Of a stretch of DNA of 64,000 bases, positions 44,009 to 53,181 are shown piece by piece. Position 1 is the first letter of the stretch. Each line of letters opens with the position of its first letter. The notes beneath the pieces are model-generated. The model saw only the letters and a program-made list of their open reading frames with translations, searched no databases and was not told the origin of the DNA. Position numbers and translations under genes: made by a program. Source of the stretch: Clostridium ljungdahlii DSM 13528 (lineage in GTDB: Bacteria; Bacillota; Clostridia; Clostridiales; Clostridiaceae); the NCBI RefSeq assembly GCF_000143685.1, contig NC_014328.1:620001-684000 (forward strand), given 5' to 3'.

Positions 44009-45613
44009 ATGAAAAGTAACTCAATGAGAAAATTAGATATGAGATTATATGCAAAAAAATTATTTGTAGTATTTTGGACTATGTTTTTTTTACTTGGCTT
44101 TTCATTTACAGCATCGGCAGCAGACTCGTCACAAGTACTGAATCAAGTGAAAAACGATATTAAAACCTATTATGTAGGCAATATACCAGACGGGGTATTA
44201 AATGCATCTAGTATAGATGAAGCATTGAAAAAACTTAATGATCCATATACTGAGTATTTTTCTAAAGAGGAAGAAACAAATTTTTTAAATTCTATAAATA
44301 ATAAAATTTACGGAATAGGCATATATATGTCTCAGGTTCCTTCAGGAATAAAAGTAGATTCTGTAGTTGCGAATTCTCCAGCAGAAAATGTAGGACTTAA
44401 GGAAGGGGATATTATAATTTCGGCTAATTCCCATTCGCTTGCCAATATAACACTTGATCAAGCTTCTTCATATATTAAAGGAGACGAAAATACAAATGTT
44501 AATCTTGTAATTCAAAGGCAGGACAAGGTATTAAGCTTTTCTGTAAAAAGGGGAGAGGTAAGTATTCCAATAGTAGATGGAAAAATGTTGGATAGTAATA
44601 CTGCATATATTCATATAGCATCTTTTGGAGAAGACACATCACAAAAGTTTAATGAAAAGTTAAAAGAGCTTCAAGCAAATAAACCTGCAAGGTACATAAT
44701 AGACCTGAGAGATAATGGTGGAGGATATATGGATTCTGCCCTAAATGTAGCAGGAAATTTTATAGGACAAAATTTAGCACTTATAGTTGAAGATAAAAAT
44801 GGTAAAAAAACAGGTTACCTGGCAGGAGAAGAACAAAATATAATAGACAAGCCTACTATATTTTTGGTAGATAAATATACTGCCAGTGCTTCTGAAATAT
44901 TGTCTGCAGCAGTGAAGGATTATAAAAAAGCCTTTTTTATAGGAAATACTACTTATGGAAAAGGTGTGGCACAGCAGATGTTTGATCTTTCAGATGGAGG
45001 AGCATTGAAATTAACTGTAGAAAAGTTTTATTCCCCTGCAGGGAATATAATACAAAAAGTAGGAATAAAACCTGATTTTGATACAGGTAATGAGAATTCT
45101 TTGGCAGTAGCGCAATTATTGTCGGGACAGTGTAAAGATGGAACAGATGAAAGAGGATTTTTAAAGGTTACAATAAATAATGAAAAATTTTATATAGATT
45201 TAAGTATTGCTAAAAATGAGGAATATTGGTCTGCTTTTAAGTATATAGTGAATAATATAGATAGATCACAAATTTGTATAGGCACTAAAGATGGATGGGC
45301 AAAAGTTCCAGAAGAATACTTTAGCAATGTATATAAGTTTTTTTATCCAGAAGATAAGGTTTTAGATACAATGCAGCAGGTGCCGCAGGATAAAGCATTT
45401 ACTGTAATTTTTAACAAAAAAATAAGTTCTGATATGAAGAATAAAATAAATATGGAAATTATAAATGGTACTACTGGTAAAAGGGTTGCTTTTAAAATAG
45501 GCAGCGTAGAAGACAACAAGGTGGTTATTGTGCCACAAGAAAAGTTAGAAAAAGGTAAGACTTACTATATAAAGGTTAACGACACTATAAAGCCAGTTAC
45601 TGTTAAAAATTAG
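44009..45613 (+). CDS. C-terminal processing (S41) protease with PDZ and Ig-like domains
   Basis: 534 aa. Signal peptide (FLLGFSFTASAAD). A PDZ domain follows (YGIGIYMSQVPSGIKVDSVV, SPAENVGLKEGDIIISANSH). The S41 core follows: YIIDLRDNGGGYMDSALNVA, the catalytic Ser region KYTASASEILSAAVKDYKKA and the Lys partner in TTYGKGVAQQM. The C-terminal 90 residues look like a Big_5-type Ig domain (FTVIFNKKISSDMKNKINM). Family members trim C-termini of secreted proteins or activate sporulation signals. The added Ig domain suggests a wall location. The metallopeptidase gene follows after 13 bases. Confidence 0.92.
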   Translation: MKSNSMRKLDMRLYAKKLFVVFWTMFFLLGFSFTASAADSSQVLNQVKNDIKTYYVGNIPDGVLNASSIDEALKKLNDPYTEYFSKEEETNFLNSINNKIYGIGIYMSQVPSGIKVDSVVANSPAENVGLKEGDIIISANSHSLANITLDQASSYIKGDENTNVNLVIQRQDKVLSFSVKRGEVSIPIVDGKMLDSNTAYIHIASFGEDTSQKFNEKLKELQANKPARYIIDLRDNGGGYMDSALNVAGNFIGQNLALIVEDKNGKKTGYLAGEEQNIIDKPTIFLVDKYTASASEILSAAVKDYKKAFFIGNTTYGKGVAQQMFDLSDGGALKLTVEKFYSPAGNIIQKVGIKPDFDTGNENSLAVAQLLSGQCKDGTDERGFLKVTINNEKFYIDLSIAKNEEYWSAFKYIVNNIDRSQICIGTKDGWAKVPEEYFSNVYKFFYPEDKVLDTMQQVPQDKAFTVIFNKKISSDMKNKINMEIINGTTGKRVAFKIGSVEDNKVVIVPQEKLEKGKTYYIKVNDTIKPVTVKN

Positions 45614-45626
45614 TGAAAGGTGAAAA

Positions 45627-46355
45627 ATGGAAACAACTCATAGACTTTCTTCATTTGAATATAAGGTAATAAAGAAGGATATAAAAAACATAACTATTAA
45701 AATTAATGGAAAAGGTGAAGTATATGTAATAGCACCTCTTAATGTTAGTTATCCATCCATAGAGAAAATAGTTGAGAATAAAATGGAATGGATACAGGAA
45801 AACGTGGAAGTTACAAAGAATAGAATTTATAACATGAAGTCTATGGGGCTGTTAGATGGAAAAAAGCTTTTATGGATAGGGAATTTTTTAAAAATAGAAA
45901 TGCAGCAGGCAGACATAAAAAAATGTTATGTAGAAATTGCAGAAGATAAAATTATAGTTTATGGCAAAGCTGTTTTATTAAAAAATGAAGAAAATATTAA
46001 AAAGAGCATATGCGAATTTTATAAACAAAGGGCTAAGGTGATTTTTAGAGAACGAGTGGATATTTATCACAAAAATCTAAATGTTTATCCAAAAAAAATA
46101 ACAATTAGGTGTCAGAAGACTAGATGGGGAAGCTGTTCCTCTAACGGTAATATTAGTTTCAATTACAAAATATTAATGGCACCTATGGAAGTTATAGATT
46201 ATGTAGTTGTGCATGAACTTTGCCACCTGGTATATATGGATCATTCTAGAGATTACTGGAGATTAGTAGAATCTATAATTCCACAATACAAAAACAGAAG
46301 GAAATGGCTTAAATGTAATGGATATATGCTTAATTTTCCAGAAAAATACATATGA
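45627..46355 (+). CDS. YgjP-type zinc metallopeptidase (M48-like, DUF45)
   Basis: 242 aa. The zinc motif is H196-E-L-C-H200 in VVVHELCHLVYMDHSRDYW, with the downstream family signature HS.DYW. Upstream is the conserved block RCQKTRWGSCSSNGNISFNY, which is highly diagnostic. No signal peptide; cytoplasmic. The physiological substrate is unknown. Probably in one transcript with the S41 protease. Confidence 0.93.
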   Translation: METTHRLSSFEYKVIKKDIKNITIKINGKGEVYVIAPLNVSYPSIEKIVENKMEWIQENVEVTKNRIYNMKSMGLLDGKKLLWIGNFLKIEMQQADIKKCYVEIAEDKIIVYGKAVLLKNEENIKKSICEFYKQRAKVIFRERVDIYHKNLNVYPKKITIRCQKTRWGSCSSNGNISFNYKILMAPMEVIDYVVVHELCHLVYMDHSRDYWRLVESIIPQYKNRRKWLKCNGYMLNFPEKYI

Positions 46356-46435
46356 ATAGTAAGTAAACTTATAGACATTAGAAAAATAATAAAGTAAAAT
46401 TAAGTAAGTAATTTTAATTGTGAAAGGAAAATAAT

Positions 46436-46990
46436 ATGAAATTTTATTTTTTACTTTTGATTGCAGTGGCACTTTCTTTAGATGCCTTTGGTGTCTCACT
46501 GTGTGTGGGATTGAATGGCGCAGTGGAGAAAAGAAATAAGTTTCAACTTTCTTTTTCATGTGGATTTTTTCAGTTTTTTTTTGCTATATGCGGTGCTTAT
46601 GCAGGCTTTTTATTTAATACATATATTGCATCTGTTCCCCAGGTAATTGGAGGAGCATTAGTATCTATAGTAGGCATCTTTATGGTTAAAGAAGGTTTGG
46701 GGAGTAAAGGAGAATGCATACTCATTAAACCAGGAATGATTCTAGTGCTTGGAGTTTCAGTAAGTATTGATGCAATGGTAATAGGATTTACAACTTTAAA
46801 TAATATAGCAAATAGGATAGATCTACTTATTAGCACTGTGTTTATAGGATTAATTACCTTCATTATGTGTTTATTTGCTTTTTTTATTTCGAAGTACCTC
46901 CAGAAAATACATATTGTAAGTAAATATGCAGATTATATAGGGGGAGTAATACTTATTATATTTGGTATTAAAATGATGTTTTTTAAGTGA
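46436..46990 (+). CDS. MntP-like cation exporter
   Basis: 184 aa, six helices. Repeated MntP motif: VALSLDAFGVSLCVGL in the first half and LGVSVSIDAMVIGFTTL in the second, the Asp residues expected for Mn2+ export. Shorter than YtaF (18896-19519) and without its EF-hand-like loop. The Fur-family gene starts 17 bases later, so a metal-responsive pair is likely. The stop codon is followed by the SD of that gene. Confidence 0.85.
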   Translation: MKFYFLLLIAVALSLDAFGVSLCVGLNGAVEKRNKFQLSFSCGFFQFFFAICGAYAGFLFNTYIASVPQVIGGALVSIVGIFMVKEGLGSKGECILIKPGMILVLGVSVSIDAMVIGFTTLNNIANRIDLLISTVFIGLITFIMCLFAFFISKYLQKIHIVSKYADYIGGVILIIFGIKMMFFK

Positions 46991-47007
46991 AAATTTGGGG
47001 TGAATTT

Positions 47008-47439
47008 ATGGATGTAGAAAAGTACTTGAGAAAACGTAGAATAAAAGTTACAAAAGCAAGATTAAATATTTTAGATATATTATCTAAGAGTGAGAATGCT
47101 ATAACTGTTGATAATTTATTTGAAAAGTGTAGAGAAAGAAACATAAATGTAGATTTATCCACTATTTATAGATCCTTAGAATTGTTTGAAAATAAGAAAA
47201 TTGTTAGAAAATTTGATTTGGGTGAAAATAAATATAGTTACGCTATAATGAGAAAAAAGCATAAACATATATTGGAGTGTAAAATATGTCATAAGGAAGT
47301 AGAAATAGACTGTCCTATGCAGCAAATAGAGGAAATTATAAAAAGCAAAACAGGCTTTGTATTTGAGGATGAAGAACTGGATTTTAAATTAAATGGAATA
47401 TGTGCAGATTGTAGAAAGAGAAAAAGTAGTAAAAACTAA
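47008..47439 (+). CDS. Fur-family metalloregulator
   Basis: ATG 47008 is chosen with GGGGTG six bases upstream; GTG 46987 would overlap the MntP-like gene. 143 aa. Winged helix: YLRKRRIKVTKARLNILDIL, DLSTIYRSLELFENKKIVRK. The dimerisation/metal domain has HKHILECKICHKEVEIDCPM and a terminal CADCRK, giving two CxxC pairs for structural zinc. Represses metal uptake or activates export depending on the metal; Fur, Zur, PerR and Mur cannot be told apart by eye. Pairing with an MntP-like exporter suggests Mn2+ or Fe2+. Confidence 0.9.
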   Translation: MDVEKYLRKRRIKVTKARLNILDILSKSENAITVDNLFEKCRERNINVDLSTIYRSLELFENKKIVRKFDLGENKYSYAIMRKKHKHILECKICHKEVEIDCPMQQIEEIIKSKTGFVFEDEELDFKLNGICADCRKRKSSKN

Positions 47440-47445
47440 AGAGTT

Positions 47446-47769
47446 TTATTTTAAAGTTATCTGTGCAGGATATACTTTTTTTATTTTCCACACTCCTCGT
47501 GCGTTTTTTTGTATAAATACGGTATATTCTAGTTTTTCATGAGGCATTTTAGTAGACATACCAGAAACTTTAATAAATGCAACTGTTCCATTGGAAAAAT
47601 ACATATTTATATCACCCATGTTGCACAGCTTATATTTATTAAAGATGCCAGTAGTAAAATAGTTTTTAACTGCGTAGTTGATATCTCTGCACTTATAGGA
47701 CACATATACTTTTTCCACTATTGTAACAGTGAGTAAAATACTTATAAATATAATAATAAATTTTTTCAT
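47446..47769 (-). CDS. Small membrane-anchored uncharacterised protein
   Basis: 107 aa. SD GGAGGA is on the minus strand. N-terminal helix MKKFIIIFISILLTVTIVEK acts as a signal or anchor. The remaining 85 residues form a probable small beta domain (DINMYFSNGTVAFIKVSGMS, YTVFIQKNARGVWKIKKVYP), resembling DUF4878/NTF2-like lipoprotein folds only vaguely. Convergent with the Fur-family gene, six bases apart. No function assigned. Confidence 0.7.
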   Translation of the reverse strand: MKKFIIIFISILLTVTIVEKVYVSYKCRDINYAVKNYFTTGIFNKYKLCNMGDINMYFSNGTVAFIKVSGMSTKMPHEKLEYTVFIQKNARGVWKIKKVYPAQITLK

Positions 47770-47992
47770 AATTCTCCTCCATATAATGGAAATAATGCTT
47801 TCATTATTATAATATACAAATTTACAAAATAAGTAAATACATATTTTTATTTATCTAGAAAAATATTTTGTAGAGTTATGATTTATTTGAAGGCTAAGGC
47901 ATTTTTAATTTTAAATTATTTAAATTTTTACGGTTGTATGGTATTATTTTATTAACAAACATTACAATGTAAAACTTTATTGGGGTGAAATT

Positions 47993-49051
47993 ATGAGACT
48001 GGAATTTATAGATAGGGTTATGGAAGAAGATGTGCTTGGAAAGAGTATATTAACCTGTGAAGGACAAGTTTTATTACGAGCAGGAGTAAAGTTGAATAGT
48101 AACTATATAGATAAATTAAAAAAATTAGGTGTATTTTATGTATACGTCGAAGATGAAAGATTAGAAGATGTATATGTCGAAGATGAAAAATTGTCGCAAC
48201 TTAAACAGTCCACTATGAAAAGTATGTCAAAAGTAATGGTAAATCTAAATAATTATGATGAAAAAGGATTAAGACATTCTTTAAAAACAGTAGAAGAAAT
48301 GATTAATTACATAGTTGATGTTGGAGATGTTAATAAAAGCCTTTATGACATACAGACGTATGATAACTATACTTTTGTACACTCAATAGATACTTGTGTT
48401 ATGGCTTCTTTTTTAGGAATTTCCGCAGGATACAATGAATTTGATATAAAGGAACTTGGTGTGGGAGCTATCCTACATGATGTAGGAAAGACAAAGGTGC
48501 CTATAGAGATATTGAATAAAAAAGGTAAGTTGACGGATGAAGAATTTGCTGAAATAAAAAAACATCCTGTATACGGTTCAAAAATCTTAAAAAAAACGGT
48601 TGGTACATACAGTCCTATAATTAAAATAGTTGAACAGCATCATGAGAGGGTTGATGGTAGAGGGTATCCTTATGGACTTACAAACAAACAGATAACAAAT
48701 TTTGCAAAGATGGTTTGCATATGTGATGTATATGATGCTGTTAGTAACGATAGATGTTATAGAAAAAAGTTTCGCCCTAATGATGCTTATGAACTTATAC
48801 TTTCAGGAAGTGGAAGTAGTTTTGACCAGGAAATAGTATCCTATTTCAAAAATACATTTGCTGTTTATCCACTTGGATGCTGCGTTAAGTTATCAAATGG
48901 AGTTAAGGGGTATGTTGTAAGGCAAAACAGAGGATTTCCGGATAGACCGGTGATAAGGGTATTACAAGATCCTGAAACTGGAGATAACATATCAGGTTAT
49001 GAAGTCGATTTACTTAAAAATCTAAGTATAATCGTAGAAGAAATAGTATAA
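47993..49051 (+). CDS. HD-GYP domain cyclic-di-GMP phosphodiesterase
   Basis: 352 aa, SD GGGGTGA. The N-terminal 90 residues form a small DUF3391-like domain. The HD-GYP domain has H162-D163 in ILHDVGKTKVP, HPVYGSKIL, and HHERVDGRGYPYGL with the GYP motif, so it should hydrolyse cyclic di-GMP. About 80 extra residues follow (GCCVKLSNGVKGYVVRQNRG), a common C-terminal beta domain. A 30-base tandem duplication makes VYVEDERLED/VYVEDEKLSQ at about residues 50-68. Second messenger control of motility or surface growth is likely. Confidence 0.93.
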   Translation: MRLEFIDRVMEEDVLGKSILTCEGQVLLRAGVKLNSNYIDKLKKLGVFYVYVEDERLEDVYVEDEKLSQLKQSTMKSMSKVMVNLNNYDEKGLRHSLKTVEEMINYIVDVGDVNKSLYDIQTYDNYTFVHSIDTCVMASFLGISAGYNEFDIKELGVGAILHDVGKTKVPIEILNKKGKLTDEEFAEIKKHPVYGSKILKKTVGTYSPIIKIVEQHHERVDGRGYPYGLTNKQITNFAKMVCICDVYDAVSNDRCYRKKFRPNDAYELILSGSGSSFDQEIVSYFKNTFAVYPLGCCVKLSNGVKGYVVRQNRGFPDRPVIRVLQDPETGDNISGYEVDLLKNLSIIVEEIV

Positions 49052-49149
49052 ATGGAATTAAGTTGAGAAAAATAAGTTACACAGTGTGTTATAGATATCA
49101 AAATATTTATGATAATATACTGTGTATTCGTTTTTTTGAGGAGAAAAAT

Positions 49150-50163
49150 ATGAGTTCATATATTGATAATTTAATAGACAAGTTATGCAAAAACTATAAT
49201 TTTAATATTATAGAGCTAGAAGGTATAAATGGAACATGCAGTAAATGGGCGTTATGCAGAGAGCAAAATTCTATTATGCAGGTAGTTTTCTTTTCTAGGG
49301 TGGAAAGTTATAGAAATATAAATGCTGAAGATATAAAGTTACGTTTAAAGAAACTGTTTGACAGTAAAAGTGTAAGACTTGTACAAATAGTGTTAGATAG
49401 GGAAGTACATGTCACAGTGGATGAAAATAATAATCCACAATGTGGATTAATTTTTTTAAATCCTTATTTTAATCAAATAACTTTGTATACTCCTGATTTA
49501 GAGCAATTAGCTAAAGAAATATATAATTGTATGATTTATGTAAAACAAAGTACTTTAGCAAATAAGCAGTCAAAAAATATATATAAAATGAAAGACCTAA
49601 TTGTAACGTGGATCATAATAGCTTTAAATGTTGCTGTATATACGGTAACTGCATACCTTTCTGGAAATATATTTGACAGTAATATAAATGTACTTGTATT
49701 TATGGGAGCTAAGGTTAACTCACTTATAGCTTCAGGTGAGTATTATAGACTTTTTACTTGTATGTTTTTACATGCTGGAATAGTTCATTTAGGAGTAAAT
49801 ATGTATTCACTTTATATAATGGGTTCTTTTGTTGAGAAAGTGTATGGTAAAGTTAAATACATAGTGATGTACCTTATATCAGGTTTAGTTTCCTCGGTAT
49901 TTAGTTTTATGTTTTCGTCATCTATTTCAGTAGGAGCGTCAGGAGCAATATTTGGACTTTTAGGTGCGGCATTGGTATTTGCTATAAAAATGAAACATAA
50001 AATTGGTAAGGAATTTTTAATGAATGTAATATCTATAATTGTGGTAAACCTTATAATAGGATTTTCTATAGCAAATGTAGATAATTTTGGACACTTAGGA
50101 GGGCTTGTAGGAGGAGTAGTCATAACATATTTTATTGGGCAATGTAAAAACATTGCCCAATAA
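49150..50163 (+). CDS. Rhomboid intramembrane serine protease
   Basis: ATG 49150 follows GAGGAG; the longer frame from 49063 lacks a site. 337 aa. An N-terminal cytoplasmic domain (about 1-140) is followed by six or seven helices. Catalytic Ser is in VGASGAIFGLLGAAL (GxSG) and catalytic His in NVDNFGHLGGLVGG. Cleaves membrane-spanning substrates within the bilayer. The substrate is unknown. The final bases of the gene lie in a hairpin (50134-50161). Confidence 0.92.
   Translation: MSSYIDNLIDKLCKNYNFNIIELEGINGTCSKWALCREQNSIMQVVFFSRVESYRNINAEDIKLRLKKLFDSKSVRLVQIVLDREVHVTVDENNNPQCGLIFLNPYFNQITLYTPDLEQLAKEIYNCMIYVKQSTLANKQSKNIYKMKDLIVTWIIIALNVAVYTVTAYLSGNIFDSNINVLVFMGAKVNSLIASGEYYRLFTCMFLHAGIVHLGVNMYSLYIMGSFVEKVYGKVKYIVMYLISGLVSSVFSFMFSSSISVGASGAIFGLLGAALVFAIKMKHKIGKEFLMNVISIIVVNLIIGFSIANVDNFGHLGGLVGGVVITYFIGQCKNIAQ
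50134..50161. terminator. Hairpin across the rhomboid stop codon
   Basis: ATTGGGCAATGT pairs with ACATTGCCCAAT (12 bp) around AAAA. There is no U tract on either strand, but it lies between the convergent rhomboid and FtsH-like genes and may block both transcripts. Confidence 0.4.
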
Positions 50164-50171
50164 ATAAATTG

Positions 50172-51917
50172 CTAGTTAAATAAGTTTTTTAAATCATTTG
50201 AAAATAAGGTCTCCTTTTCCATAAGTAACTGAACTGTGGCTTTAAGACAGTGCCTATTTTCAATAAGAATATTTTTTACATCATTATATATTGAATCTGT
50301 AAGACACTTACACTCTTTGATAATCTCGTTTTGATTTATATTTAAATCTGATAGCTCCCTCATATTTAAAAGACCTAAAGTGTTTCCCATTCCATACTGA
50401 GTTACCATTTTAAAGGCTATGTTTGTACTATGCTGAAGATCATTATAGGCACCTGTGGTTACGTAATCTGCTCCAAAGATAACTTCTTCAGCAGCTCTTC
50501 CACCTAAAAGTACCATTATTCTTTTACGTAGGTAATCTTTATTTTGATAGAGCTTGTCCTCAGGTATACTTAATGTATAACCTCCAGCTCCCTTAGTACT
50601 TGGAATGATTGTTATTTTAGAAATCTTTTCATTTGGAAGTACTTTTGAGGATACTAGAGCATGGCCTACTTCATGGTAAGCAGTTATTCTTTTATCTATA
50701 TCTTTTATATAATCCCTATCTTTTTTCTCATACCCTGTTAGTACTATGGAAAAAGCTTTATCAATGTGCTTGTTTTCTATATAAGTACTATCTTCTTTAC
50801 AGGCGAGTATTGCAGCTTCATTTATTAAGCTCTCAATTTTTGCACCTGAAAAGTAAGAAGTTTTTTGAGCCCACTCATGTACATCTATATTGTCTACAGG
50901 TTTGTTTTTTAAGTGGAGAGATATAATTTTTTCCCTTGAAGAAACGTCAGGAAGAGTTACTTCTATATGTCTATCAAATCTTCCAGGTCTTAAAAGGGCA
51001 GGATCTAGCATATCTAACCTATTGGTGGCAGCTATTATTACAATTCCCTCTTTTTCATTAAATCCAGACATTTCTGTAAGCAGAGCATTTAAAGTTTGAT
51101 CTCTTTCATCAGAGCCTCCGGTACTTCCTGAGCCATCTCTTTTTTTACCTATAGCGTCTATTTCATCTATAAAGATAACCGCTTTTCCAGATTTATTGCT
51201 TTTAGCTTTTTTAAATAGCTGTCTTATACGGCTGGCACCTACACCTACATATACTTGTACAAAATCAGAGCCTGAAACAGCATAAAATGGGACTTCTGCT
51301 TCACCTGCAATGGCTCTTGCAAGGAGAGTTTTTCCGGTTCCTGGCTCACCGAATAATAAAATCCCTTTTGGCATTCTTGCACCATAAGACGCATATTTTT
51401 TAGGGTTCTTTAAGAAATCAACTATATCCTGGACACTCTCTTTAGCTTCCTCATTTCCCGCTACACTTTTAAAATTACAATTAGAATCTTCTATGGCAGA
51501 AGCATCTAAGGAATCGAGAGATACTATTTTTTTAGAAGATTTGTTAGAAAACTTAAGTGCCATAAAAACAGCTGTCATAATGGAAATTATAAGTATAGCA
51601 GTAGGATAAGCTTGCCTGTTATTTACAGTATATTGCTCAGATACACTTATTCCATCGTTTAAAAGTACTTCTTTAGCATTAGGGGTTCTAGGATTATCCG
51701 TATCATATATGCTTCCGTTTTTTAATTTTACTCTTATTTGGGAGGAATCTGTCATATACACTGTTGAAACTATTTTCTTTGATACATCTTTTTGAAACGA
51801 AATATATGACTTATAGGGTACAGAGCTGTTACTATAATTCATAAATAGTAACATGCAAAGAGATAAAATAGAGGTTAAAATAGGAATTATTATAAACTTA
51901 TTTTTTATCTTTTTCAT
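50172..51917 (-). CDS. ftsH: FtsH-like AAA+ zinc metalloprotease (paralogue)
   Basis: 581 aa. Two membrane helices (about 7-27 and 104-122) enclose a short outer domain. The AAA+ module has Walker A GEPGTGKT (190-197), Walker B FIDEID (249-254) and arginine-finger LRPGRFDRHIEV. The metalloprotease has H415-E-V-G-H419, with a downstream Asp ligand in GAYNDLQHS. The usual pore loop FVEMFVGVGA(S/A)R reads FVQVYVGVGASR, so the central Phe is Tyr. At 581 residues it is shorter than typical FtsH (600-650). Probably degrades membrane or regulatory proteins. Divergent from the DUF1232 gene. Confidence 0.9.
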   Translation of the reverse strand: MKKIKNKFIIIPILTSILSLCMLLFMNYSNSSVPYKSYISFQKDVSKKIVSTVYMTDSSQIRVKLKNGSIYDTDNPRTPNAKEVLLNDGISVSEQYTVNNRQAYPTAILIISIMTAVFMALKFSNKSSKKIVSLDSLDASAIEDSNCNFKSVAGNEEAKESVQDIVDFLKNPKKYASYGARMPKGILLFGEPGTGKTLLARAIAGEAEVPFYAVSGSDFVQVYVGVGASRIRQLFKKAKSNKSGKAVIFIDEIDAIGKKRDGSGSTGGSDERDQTLNALLTEMSGFNEKEGIVIIAATNRLDMLDPALLRPGRFDRHIEVTLPDVSSREKIISLHLKNKPVDNIDVHEWAQKTSYFSGAKIESLINEAAILACKEDSTYIENKHIDKAFSIVLTGYEKKDRDYIKDIDKRITAYHEVGHALVSSKVLPNEKISKITIIPSTKGAGGYTLSIPEDKLYQNKDYLRKRIMVLLGGRAAEEVIFGADYVTTGAYNDLQHSTNIAFKMVTQYGMGNTLGLLNMRELSDLNINQNEIIKECKCLTDSIYNDVKNILIENRHCLKATVQLLMEKETLFSNDLKNLFN

Positions 51918-52129
51918 TTAAGTTCTCCTTTCTTGAGATAGATTATTTACAGTGATTTATATGAATTAACTTAAAATTATAAGTTCTATAGTCGAATTTT
52001 GTAAAAACAAACGAAACTTTATAAAATCATATAATGATATTATAATATTTTTATAAATTAGTCTAATTAAAATCATAAATTTTGCTAAAGTAATTTATGG
52101 AACTAGTATGGGAATTTTAGAATTGTTTA

Positions 52130-52157
52130 TTGCAGAAAATTTAATTTACTGTATACT
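52130..52157 (+). promoter_or_regulatory. Probable promoter of the DUF1232/RNase H genes
   Basis: TTGCAG (52130-52135), 16-base spacer, TATACT (52152-52157). It lies 42 bases before the start codon. The interval to ftsH also holds AT-rich sequence suitable for the divergent promoter. Confidence 0.45.
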
Positions 52158-52198
52158 TTATAATAAGAAGTTTGTAAATTTAGGGAGGAGATTTATAT

Positions 52199-53155
52199 AT
52201 GAAAGTGTCCTTTGGAAAAGCAATTTTGACAGAACAAGACATACTTGGTATAGTTCATGAGTATGTGAATATAGAAGGACTTAATATAGAAAAGATAAGT
52301 ATAAATGAAATAATAACAATAGAAGGGACATATAAGAGCAAAATATCTGTTAATTTTCAAGTTAAGATGGGAATAGGAAATATAAATAACAATATAATAA
52401 ATTTAAAAATATTTGATGTACATGTGTATAAGTTTAGGGTATTTAAGAATGTAAAAAATATTGTCCTTAAGAAATTATTAGATAACTTTTCTCCTTATGG
52501 GGTAGAGGTGGACAGAGATACAGTAAGAGTGGATTTAAATCTGGCAGTAAAGCTGATACCTTACTTTAATCTTAAATTAAAAAAAGTAGAAATACTTCCT
52601 AGAGCACTAGAGGTAGAAGCAGAAGATATAAGATATGAGGAAAAAAAGAAATTTCCAAACATAGAGAAAAAGAAAAGAAGTATACTTATTCTAGATAAGT
52701 ATCATAAGTTTAGAAAAAAAGTTGTAAGTAAGGTGCCGCAAAAATATGAAAAAATCGTAGAGTATGGGATGCTTGTACCGGATATTATAATGTTATTTAT
52801 AAGATTATTTAAGGACAAAAGGGTTAAAATAAAGGTTAAGATTATGCTGTCAGGCGTAATAGCTTACCTTGCAAGTCCTATAGATATAATACCTGATTTT
52901 ATACCTTTTGTTGGGAAAATAGATGATGTTGCTCTGGCGTTTTTTGCACTTAATACTATAATAGATGAAATACCAGAAGAAATCATAATTGAAAATTGGC
53001 ATGGTAAGGAAAATATAATTCTGGTTACAAGAGAAGCAGTACAATATATTACAAAAATAATTGGAAGTGCAAATGTTTCTAAGGTTTTAAATCAGCTAAG
53101 CAATGTATTCAAATCATCTGAAAGAAAAGAAAAAGAGGGGAGAAGTGTTACATAA
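52199..53155 (+). CDS. DUF1232 (YkvA-like) membrane-associated protein
   Basis: 318 aa, SD GGGAGGAG. The C-terminal part carries the DUF1232 signature: KVKIMLSGVIAYLASPIDII, PDFIPFVGKIDDVALAFFAL and NTIIDEIPEEII. A hydrophobic stretch overlaps this motif. The N-terminal 170 residues have beta-rich, lysine-rich sequence (NLKIFDVHVYKFRVFKNVKN) with no recognised family. DUF1232 function is unknown. The RNase H gene follows after 26 bases. Confidence 0.85.
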   Translation: MKVSFGKAILTEQDILGIVHEYVNIEGLNIEKISINEIITIEGTYKSKISVNFQVKMGIGNINNNIINLKIFDVHVYKFRVFKNVKNIVLKKLLDNFSPYGVEVDRDTVRVDLNLAVKLIPYFNLKLKKVEILPRALEVEAEDIRYEEKKKFPNIEKKKRSILILDKYHKFRKKVVSKVPQKYEKIVEYGMLVPDIIMLFIRLFKDKRVKIKVKIMLSGVIAYLASPIDIIPDFIPFVGKIDDVALAFFALNTIIDEIPEEIIIENWHGKENIILVTREAVQYITKIIGSANVSKVLNQLSNVFKSSERKEKEGRSVT

Positions 53156-53181
53156 GGGATTGATATAACACGTAAATTGAT

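Noticed and set aside
49063..49149. Longer N-terminus of the rhomboid protein
   Set aside because: No ribosome site at 49063, while GAGGAG precedes ATG 49150; the extra residues do not fit the family.
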